DNA from: DATKZB01 sp035528235
GTDB taxonomy: Bacteria; Planctomycetota; Phycisphaerae; FEN-1346
DNA: 11,141 nucleotides
NCBI GenBank assembly: GCA_035528235.1
Contig: DATKZB010000119.1
Coordinates: forward strand, 1 to 11,141
Reading direction: 5' to 3'
In this document: positions 5,554 to 11,141 of the stretch, piece after piece
Layout: each line of letters opens with the position of its first letter
How positions within the stretch are numbered: the stretch's first letter is position 1
Translations under genes and position numbers: made by a program
Notes under the pieces: generated by a model
Told to the model about the DNA's origin: nothing
The model's input: only the letters and a program-made list of their open reading frames with translations
The model's database searches: none

Positions 5554-7659
5554 TTACCTCCCCACGGCCCTCTCCCGCGAAACCACACAGACGACCTCCG
5601 TGCCGCCCTCGGGCACGCGGCGCATCTCGAGCGACGCCCCGATGATGTCGGCCCGGTACTGCATGATCCTGAGGCCCATGCCTCCCCTGGCGCTAGCGTC
5701 GTCGGGCAGGCCCACGCCATCGTCGCGCACCGACAGCACGGGGCCGTGTTCGCCGTCGGCCAGCGTAATCCACACGTGCCGGGGCTGGGCGTGCTTGGTG
5801 GCGTTGCTTACCGCTTCCTGGGTGATGCGGTAGAGATGGGTAGCCGTGGCACGGTCGAACACGAGGGTTGGCAGCGTGCACTGGAAGACGCACGAGATGC
5901 CGAACACCTTCTCGACGCCGGCCGCCAGTTCCCGCAGGGCGTTCCGGAGGCCCTCCTCCGAGAGGTCCACCGGGCTCAGGCCCCGCGAGATGGCCCGGGT
6001 CTGGGCCACCGTCTGGCTCACGAGGGCCGAGATTTCGGCCGCCTGGTCGGCCTCCGGCGAGCCGGCCGCCGCCAGCCGCTGCGCGAGCACCTTCGACAGA
6101 AACGCGACGCCCGCCAGGTTCTGGCCAAGCACGTCGTGCAGGTCGCGGCCGATGCGACGCTGTTCCTCGTCGCTGACCTGGAGGATCTCGCGCTCCAACT
6201 CCCGGCGTTCCGTCACGTCGATGCCCAGAGTGAGCACGAGCATCGTGCCGTCGGTATCCGAAAACGGGTAGCCCCAGACGTGGTAATCGCGCCCACGGAT
6301 ACCCGTCCAGACCCACTCGCGCGGCTCGCCCGTGGCCAGGACCTCCTTGGCGCGGCAGACGCGGCACGGCTCGCGTCGACCGCGCATCGCGGCGTAACAC
6401 GGCCGCGCGCCTGGAGCGCCGAAGAGGTCCAGAAACCGGTGATTGGCAAACCGGACGGGCGTGCCCACGCCGTGCAGCAGCACGAAACCGGGCAGCATGT
6501 TGAGCACCGAGAAGAGCCGCCGCCGCTCCGCCTCCAACTGCTCCTCGGCCCGGCGGTGCTGCGTGACGTCGAGCAGGATGAGGACGATCCCGGTGACGCT
6601 GCCCTGGGTGTCGAGGACCGGTTCGAGGCTCCAGTCCCAGTACGTCACGCCGCGCTCCGGATGCTCGGGATACACGAACGGTTTGGCGTGGACGAAGAAC
6701 GGCTCGCCGGTGGTGACGACGCGGCGAAAGATCCGCTCGTTCTCTTCGTGCGGGTACAGGTCGAAATGGTTCCTGCCGACGAAGAACTCGGGCTCGCGGC
6801 CGTCGGCCTGGGCGTACGCCCGGTTGACGCGGATGAAGTTGCAGTCCCTGTCCATGTAGGCCGTCAGGATGTGGGTGCTCGAGAACATCCGTTCCAGGAG
6901 TTCGTTCGTAAGGCGCAGCGCCTCCTCGGCCTGCCGCCGCTCCTCGACCTCGCCACCCAGGGCGACGTTGGCCTGGGCCAGTTCGGCAGTCCGGCGGGCG
7001 ACGCGTTTCTCCAGCCGGTCCCCCGCCCGGCGCAGCAGCCCGGCATACCGCTCCTGCCGCTTCAAGAGGTGCTCGCGCTCGGCTTCGGCCCGCTCGCGCT
7101 CGGTGATCTCGGCCCGAAGGGCTTCGTTGGCCTTCTCGAGTTCGGACGTCCCGGCGTCGACGCGCTTCGCCAGCCGGCCGTGTGCCTCCCTCAGCGACCC
7201 GTGCGCGGCTTCCCGGTCGAGGCGCGCCGCCAGCAACTCGGCCACCGACTCCAGAAAGCCCCTCTCGTCGGGCGAGAATGGCTCACCGGCCGGCGGCGGA
7301 GATTTGCGATAGACCACCTCGACGGCGCCGCGGAGGCCGTCGGCGGTCCGGAACTCGGCGCGGAGACGCCGGCGACCCGGCGAAAAGTCGCGCGTGGCCC
7401 ACCGTTGCCGGCCAAGGACAACGCGGGCGCCGGCCGCCTGCGGATACCGCATCCCCGACCGGACGGCCGACGCCACCTGGCGCATGAGCGTGGCGCGCGG
7501 CTTGGTCTCGTCGTGCAGGAGCCGGGCCACCCGGTGAAGGGCCGTCAGTTCGCGACGCCGCTCGCGGAGTTCCGTTTCGGCCCGGGCCAGCAACTCCTGG
7601 ACGCGGTCCAGGCGCTTCCTTAGCGACTCGATGCCACGCCTGGAATCGCTCGCGCCCAT
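5554..7659 (-). CDS. Soluble GAF-PAS-PAS sensor histidine kinase (HisKA_3 type)
   Basis: A 701-aa cytoplasmic kinase with no membrane segment. Order: N-terminal coiled coil (about 8-40), GAF-like domain (about 40-150; RYPQAAGARV, VEVVYRKSPPPAGEPFSPDE), long coiled coil (150-255), PAS 1 (about 256-368; YMDRDCNFIRVNRAYAQADG to LLDVTQHRR), PAS 2 (about 382-486; ending LTLGIDVTERREL), then the HisKA_3 dimerisation domain with phosphoacceptor H508 in RRIGRDLHDVLGQNLAGV, and the ATPase domain with N619 in EAVSNATKHA, the DDGVGL loop (646-651) and GGMGLRIM. PAS 2 carries C421-x10-C432-x2-C435, a possible metal or redox site. Start ATG at 7659, with AAGGGG 7 bases upstream. It is expected to phosphorylate the regulator encoded just downstream. 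The signal is presumably intracellular and is unknown. Confidence 0.95.
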   Translation of the reverse strand: MGASDSRRGIESLRKRLDRVQELLARAETELRERRRELTALHRVARLLHDETKPRATLMRQVASAVRSGMRYPQAAGARVVLGRQRWATRDFSPGRRRLRAEFRTADGLRGAVEVVYRKSPPPAGEPFSPDERGFLESVAELLAARLDREAAHGSLREAHGRLAKRVDAGTSELEKANEALRAEITERERAEAEREHLLKRQERYAGLLRRAGDRLEKRVARRTAELAQANVALGGEVEERRQAEEALRLTNELLERMFSSTHILTAYMDRDCNFIRVNRAYAQADGREPEFFVGRNHFDLYPHEENERIFRRVVTTGEPFFVHAKPFVYPEHPERGVTYWDWSLEPVLDTQGSVTGIVLILLDVTQHRRAEEQLEAERRRLFSVLNMLPGFVLLHGVGTPVRFANHRFLDLFGAPGARPCYAAMRGRREPCRVCRAKEVLATGEPREWVWTGIRGRDYHVWGYPFSDTDGTMLVLTLGIDVTERRELEREILQVSDEEQRRIGRDLHDVLGQNLAGVAFLSKVLAQRLAAAGSPEADQAAEISALVSQTVAQTRAISRGLSPVDLSEEGLRNALRELAAGVEKVFGISCVFQCTLPTLVFDRATATHLYRITQEAVSNATKHAQPRHVWITLADGEHGPVLSVRDDGVGLPDDASARGGMGLRIMQYRADIIGASLEMRRVPEGGTEVVCVVSRERAVGR

Positions 7660-7736
7660 GACTGCCCCTTGCGCGTCGGGCCCTGCGCCGTGCCTCGGAA
7701 ATGATCCGCCCGGAAAACGGCCTGCCTGAGGGCCAC

Positions 7737-7765
7737 AGTATAAACGCCGCCCCGCTGCGCAGCAA
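7737..7765 (-). promoter_or_regulatory. Sigma70-like promoter of kinase-regulator operon
   Basis: On the minus strand TTGCTG (7765-7760) and TATACT (7742-7737) are exactly 17 bases apart. The -10 box matches five of six consensus positions and is a conspicuous AT island in GC-rich DNA. Transcription would begin near 7730, about 70 bases before the kinase ATG at 7659. Confidence 0.55.
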
Positions 7766-7777
7766 GCCGCGGACGCC

Positions 7778-7795
7778 GGCCGCCTACTTGCGGCC
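7778..7795 (-). terminator. Hairpin overlapping stop codon of upstream gene
   Basis: GGCCGC (7778-7783) pairs with GCGGCC (7790-7795), with a six-base loop that contains the TAG stop of the small secreted protein. There is no T-run, so termination is possible but not certain. It marks the end of the exported-protein operon, just before the kinase promoter. Confidence 0.3.
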
Positions 7796-8410
7796 CTTCT
7801 CCGGCTCGCTGGGAACAGGATACGGTTTGAGGTGCCGGCCGACGTTCATCTTCTGGACCTTCACGACAAGCGGCTTGAGTCTCCGCGCGATGCCCTGCGG
7901 CGGCTTCTCGAAGCGGGCGGCACGGCCCTGGAAGGCCCTGCGGGCATCCTCAATCTGGCGGTCCACGGGCTCGCCCCTGGCCTGGAGGGCGGCGTCCAGC
8001 CGGCGCCAGAACTCCCGCACGCCGCCCAAATGATACCGGCCGCCACGGCACGCCGCCTGGGCGCCCGCCAACACCGGCGACAGAAACCGCTTGGCCTTCT
8101 CCGAGAGGAGCAGCCGCTCGTACCAGTCGGCCAGGCCGGGCCGGCCCCAGTCGCCCAGGGCCTCGTGGACCCGGTTGAGGGCCAGGAGCGCCTCGGCCCG
8201 GACGTAATCGTGCTCGCCCTCGTCTGCGGCCATGTCCTGGAGGCAGTCGCGCGCCTCGCCCAGGGCCTGAACGTCCTCGGGACTCAGTTCCGCCAGGCCG
8301 GCGGGCGTGTCCTGCCCGCCGAGCGCGGCACCGGCGACTGAGACCACCATCCAGGCGGCCGCCACCAACACGCCGCACGCCGTCAGCGGGTTGATAACCG
8401 CGGAACGCAT
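7784..8410 (-). CDS. Small secreted hypothetical protein
   Basis: Not recognised. The ATG at 8410 is preferred over the one at 8416 because CGGAG (8421-8417) lies 6 bases before it but abuts the other; this gives 208 aa. Residues about 1-30 form a signal peptide (MRSAVINPLTACGVLVAAAW then MVVSVAGAA), so the product is exported. The mature part is hydrophilic and helical (AELSPEDVQALGEARDCLQD, AEALLALNRVHEALGDWG, VREFWRRLDAALQARGEP). It has two cysteines (in ARDCLQD and QAACRGG) that could form a disulfide. The tail is basic and proline-rich (LKPYPVPSEPEKGRK). The start follows the TPR gene stop by about 11 bases, so the genes are co-transcribed and probably translationally coupled. A role in the same envelope process as the TPR protein is inferred from position only. 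Confidence 0.75.
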   Translation of the reverse strand: MRSAVINPLTACGVLVAAAWMVVSVAGAALGGQDTPAGLAELSPEDVQALGEARDCLQDMAADEGEHDYVRAEALLALNRVHEALGDWGRPGLADWYERLLLSEKAKRFLSPVLAGAQAACRGGRYHLGGVREFWRRLDAALQARGEPVDRQIEDARRAFQGRAARFEKPPQGIARRLKPLVVKVQKMNVGRHLKPYPVPSEPEKGRK

Positions 8411-8421
8411 CGGCATCTCCG

Positions 8422-9972
8422 TTACTTGAGGAGCGGGGCGAACGGGTCGGCCAGGTCGTCGCCGGTCCCGGCCTTGCCGTCGGGGCCTGCCGGACCGTAG
8501 TTGACGAACTCGAAAAAGTCCTCCAGGCCGATCGTGTGGCCGCGCACCGCCCGGGCGCCCGTGAAGATCATCTCCACACCCCGTGTCTGCAACTCGTTCT
8601 CACTACCCCGGGCAAAGGCGTCGAGGAAACACCGAAAGGCCTCCTTCGGCTTACCGCTGTAGAGGTAGGTGAGCGCCCGAAACCGCATGGCGTCGGCATC
8701 GTCGCCGGCCTGTTTACGGGCCTCGGCGAAGACCCGCTCGCGCTCGGGATACGCCGGCCGCGCGACCGCCTCCAGGGGGTCCTTCAGGTCGTCGGCGGTG
8801 CCGGGCTTGGCGTCTTCGCCCGCCGGGCCATACTTCTGGTAGTTGATGAAGGCGTTGGCGCGGCCGACGTGCGTGTCGATGGCCTTGAAGATCTCCGCCA
8901 GGCGCCGCACGTTGTCGAGCACGCTGCCTTCGTCGCGGGCGGCATCGAGGCACACCCGGGCGGCCCGCAGGGCGTCCTCGAAACGCCCTTTCTTCGTGAG
9001 GATGTCCGCAATCCGCACCTGGGCCTCGTACCAGTAATCGGGCGAGGTGGGATGGTCGACCAAGACGCGCTCGTACGCGGCCAGGGCCTCGTCGAGCCGG
9101 CCCTCCTCATCGAACGTGACCGCCGCGTGGCGGCACCACTCCTGAGCCCACTTGGGTTCGACCCTCGAGTCGGGGGCGGCGCGTTTCTGCCGGTCGATCT
9201 TCTCCTGGGCAGCGTAGTACGCCCGGGCCTCGTCGTAGCGTTTCAGCAGCCGCAGACAGTCGCCGTAGCGGGTGCGCATATTCCAGTGCTGCCAGCCATT
9301 CTGCTTCGCCAGGTAACGGTCCTCAATGAGGCGCTTCAGGGGCGGCAAGACCTTCTGGGCCTTGTCGGCCTTCTCATCGCTCCAGGCCGCCTCGACCATT
9401 TCCGTGAGCGCGTCCGAGACGGATTGGTCGTTCTGGGGTTCCAGGTCGACGGCCTTGGCGGCCTCGGCGTAGGCCTCCTCGAACTGGCGGTCTTCCCGGA
9501 GGATGGCGGCCAACCGGACGCGGACCGTCGCGCCGCGCGGCTTGTCGTCGGGGTGGGACTGGAGGAACTCGCGCAGTGTCGCCAAGGCGCGGTCGCGCTG
9601 CTTCAACTCCCCGCGGTAGAGTTCGGCCCGGACCATGAACGCCTTCAGGACGAAGGCCGCGTCGCCGGGCACGGCCTTCGCCAGGCGCTGGGCGGCCTCG
9701 ACGGCCCCGTCGTACTTCTTCTGCCGGCAATAGACGTCGATGAGCACGTCAAGGGCGTCGGCCCGCTGCTTCGGGTCGGCCTTGGCGGAGACGATGATTT
9801 CCTCGCAGAGTTTGAGGGCCTCGGCGTGTCGCTCGGTGCGACCCCTCGCCTCGGCCGCGCGGTCGAGTTTCTCGGCCACCGACACCTCGGCCGTCCCGGC
9901 GTCGGCCGCGCGGGCCGCCCCCGCCGCCAGCATCACCACAAGCACCAGCCCTGCTGCGTGTGCCACTCTCAT
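8422..9972 (-). CDS. Exported TPR-repeat protein with duplicated GTxDD loop module
   Basis: A 516-aa protein with a clear signal peptide (MRVAHAAGLVLVVMLAAGAARA, cleavage likely after ARA at residue 22). The mature part is a chain of helical pairs of TPR type: for example residues 48-63, 72-100, 112-138, 160-178, 235-257, 283-306 (FDEEGRLDEALAAYERVL), 317-345 and 430-453 (LTYLYSGKPKEAFRCFL). Two copies of a loop, YGPAGEDAKPGTADDLKDP (381-399) and YGPAGPDGKAGTGDDLADP (492-510), each follow a helix ending in F-x-x-x-x-Y/NY. The acidic D-x-K-x-G-T-x-D-D pattern suggests cation binding, known from planctomycete exported proteins. It is probably a scaffold in the periplasm or on the envelope. Its ATG overlaps the upstream stop as ATGA. 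Specific function unknown. Confidence 0.85.
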   Translation of the reverse strand: MRVAHAAGLVLVVMLAAGAARAADAGTAEVSVAEKLDRAAEARGRTERHAEALKLCEEIIVSAKADPKQRADALDVLIDVYCRQKKYDGAVEAAQRLAKAVPGDAAFVLKAFMVRAELYRGELKQRDRALATLREFLQSHPDDKPRGATVRVRLAAILREDRQFEEAYAEAAKAVDLEPQNDQSVSDALTEMVEAAWSDEKADKAQKVLPPLKRLIEDRYLAKQNGWQHWNMRTRYGDCLRLLKRYDEARAYYAAQEKIDRQKRAAPDSRVEPKWAQEWCRHAAVTFDEEGRLDEALAAYERVLVDHPTSPDYWYEAQVRIADILTKKGRFEDALRAARVCLDAARDEGSVLDNVRRLAEIFKAIDTHVGRANAFINYQKYGPAGEDAKPGTADDLKDPLEAVARPAYPERERVFAEARKQAGDDADAMRFRALTYLYSGKPKEAFRCFLDAFARGSENELQTRGVEMIFTGARAVRGHTIGLEDFFEFVNYGPAGPDGKAGTGDDLADPFAPLLK

Positions 9973-11141
9973 GGCTTGGTGGCCCCCTTAAAAGCCTTGG
10001 CTTCCTCGACGTTGACGAGGAAACGCATGTCCGCCATCTCGTAGGTTCCCGGCGATTTTCCGTCGCCCGACAGGACGACGAACGTCCACCGATCGGCGCG
10101 GAACCCCTTGGCATCCCGCAGCAGTCGCCGCATCGGTATGACCACCGGCCGCCACTGGCCGTCGATCGCCCCGCCCTCGACCAGGCCTTCCTTCAGAATC
10201 GGGACGCGCGGCGTCGTGACGGCCGGCGAATACGCCGGCAGGTCCTGGAGTTGCACGGCCATCTCCTCGCCGGCCGGCAGGGCGGTCCGGACGCGGAACG
10301 CCAGGGCGGCGTACTCGCTGATATCAACGGGGTTGTACAGGTCGCCCAGCCGCTTCGTCCACGGCCCGCCCTTGACCTCAATGGGCACCGTGGACCGCGA
10401 CACGTCGAAACTCTCGATGCGGGCCAGCAACTCGAGCGCCGCCACCTCCGAGGCCAGCGTCCCGTCGGCCGATGCAGCCGTGACCGTCAGCCCCATCTTT
10501 CCCCCGCATCGGCCGCGCCAGTCCCGCGTGTCGCTCTTGAATCGCTGCGGGTTCAGAACGGCGACGGCGCCCCAGACGCCATCGTCGGCCTGGCCGTCGC
10601 CGTGGCCGCCGTCGTCGTACATCGGCGTAAGGCCCCGCCCGCCCAAGCGGCTCAGGTCCACTGTGACCGACGCCGGCCGGCCGCCCGGCGCAGCCACACG
10701 GGCCGTGATGGTGACACGGTCGCAGCTCAGGAAGGCCCTGGCCCCCCGAACGGTCTCCAGGAGCCGCTTCGCCTCGGCGGCGGCGGAGCGGGCCCGCCCC
10801 AACCGCCGCATGTCCTCACGAAGCCCCTCGACGGCGTTCTTGTAGGCCGTCGCCTGGAAGGTCAGGACGGGCGGCGTGACGGTGGCCTCGGCCACGGCCA
10901 GCGGTCCCTGGTTCTTGCGGCCCAGGTACAGGCGGTCGTTGACGACCGCGTAGAAACGGCTACCGCCGGCCGACGCCCGGATGTGGGCGCCTTCCTTGAC
11001 GAACGGCCCGGTGTACAGGCCCGCGCTGGCCTTCGAGACGGAGGCGAAACCATCGGCCGAGACGACCATGCCCAAACGTCGCGGCTCGTACGCGTAGATG
11101 ACCTGGCTGTCGGCGTGCGGCCCCCAGGTGATGCCGACGCT
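9969..11141 (-). CDS. Exported choice-of-anchor X / CBM-like protein, partial (5' end outside window)
   Basis: The frame is open to the right edge (SVGITWGPHADSQVIYAYEP at the edge), so about 390 residues of a longer protein are seen and no start is assigned. Near 10580-10680 on the minus strand, VTVDLSRLGGRGLTPMYDDG followed by GHGDGQADDGVWGA matches the choice-of-anchor X pattern (DLS-x-LGG, DDG-x-x-GD-x-x-A-x-DG), a beta-sandwich found in exported proteins. The C-terminal part (about 10000-10350: DISEYAALAFRVRT, WRPVVIPMRRLL, RADRWTFVVLSGDG, EMADMRFLVN) resembles galactose-binding or CBM-like beta-sandwich domains. There is also a short helical segment (NAVEGLREDMRRLGRARSAA, near 10800). 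Presumably exported, perhaps binding glycans. It is the first visible gene of the operon; its TGA overlaps the ATG of the TPR gene. Domain assignments are by motif only. Confidence 0.75.
   Translation of the reverse strand, partial: SVGITWGPHADSQVIYAYEPRRLGMVVSADGFASVSKASAGLYTGPFVKEGAHIRASAGGSRFYAVVNDRLYLGRKNQGPLAVAEATVTPPVLTFQATAYKNAVEGLREDMRRLGRARSAAAEAKRLLETVRGARAFLSCDRVTITARVAAPGGRPASVTVDLSRLGGRGLTPMYDDGGHGDGQADDGVWGAVAVLNPQRFKSDTRDWRGRCGGKMGLTVTAASADGTLASEVAALELLARIESFDVSRSTVPIEVKGGPWTKRLGDLYNPVDISEYAALAFRVRTALPAGEEMAVQLQDLPAYSPAVTTPRVPILKEGLVEGGAIDGQWRPVVIPMRRLLRDAKGFRADRWTFVVLSGDGKSPGTYEMADMRFLVNVEEAKAFKGATKP

Noticed and set aside
5512..7623. 700-codon plus-strand frame opposite the histidine kinase
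   Set aside because: No recognisable motifs, whereas the minus strand has all kinase signatures.
8536..10044. 500-codon plus-strand frame opposite the TPR gene
   Set aside because: Valine/glycine/leucine-rich antisense shadow with no ribosome binding site; the minus strand encodes a signal peptide and TPR helices.

Overview
The window looks like chromosomal DNA from a high-GC environmental bacterium, most probably a Planctomycetota (Phycisphaerae-like) lineage. This is an inference from gene content: a very large secreted glycoside-hydrolase-like protein, a secreted TPR protein with D-x-K-x-G-T-x-D-D loops, a choice-of-anchor/CBM-like secreted protein, and a soluble GAF-PAS-PAS histidine kinase. 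A superoxide reductase points to an anaerobic or microaerophilic life style. No rRNA, tRNA or CRISPR array was found.

Layout. Positions 1-1021 form an accessory, lower-GC, repeat-rich stretch. It holds one unrecognised plus-strand gene (122-646) with a near-perfect ribosome binding site, enclosed by a perfect 14-bp inverted repeat (67-80 / 689-702). Next to the right arm, on the minus strand, lies what appears to be the C-terminal remnant of a retropepsin-like protease. About 300 bases full of palindromes follow. The accessory stretch ends at a GC palindrome (999-1016), immediately before a glycoside hydrolase gene (DUF6067/GH123-like plus LamG, to 3316) that lacks its N-terminal part and signal peptide. 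The simplest reading is that insertion or recombination in this stretch beheaded the hydrolase gene.

Everything after 3316 is on the minus strand and well ordered. Read 5' to 3' on that strand there are three transcription blocks. (1) 11141-7784 encodes three exported proteins in a tight operon: a partial choice-of-anchor X/CBM-like protein, a TPR protein (ATGA stop/start overlap) and a small secreted protein whose best start is the second ATG (8410). (2) 7659-4844 encodes a soluble GAF-PAS-PAS histidine kinase and a NarL/FixJ-type response regulator. They are 8 bases apart, with the kinase stop codon embedded in the regulator's Shine-Dalgarno sequence; a good sigma70-like promoter precedes them and hairpin terminators follow. 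(3) 4536-3399 encodes a DeoC-like aldolase and a one-iron superoxide reductase. This block ends at a strong 11-bp hairpin that also separates it from the convergent hydrolase gene.

Most worth following up: the inverted-repeat-bounded gene unit and its junctions, the hydrolase truncation point, the nested inverted repeats at 880-951, the DeoC homologue with glutamate in place of the second active-site lysine, the cysteine-containing PAS domain of the kinase, and the duplicated loop module in the TPR protein. No complete new multi-gene system was identified; the candidate closest to novelty is the 67-702 unit.
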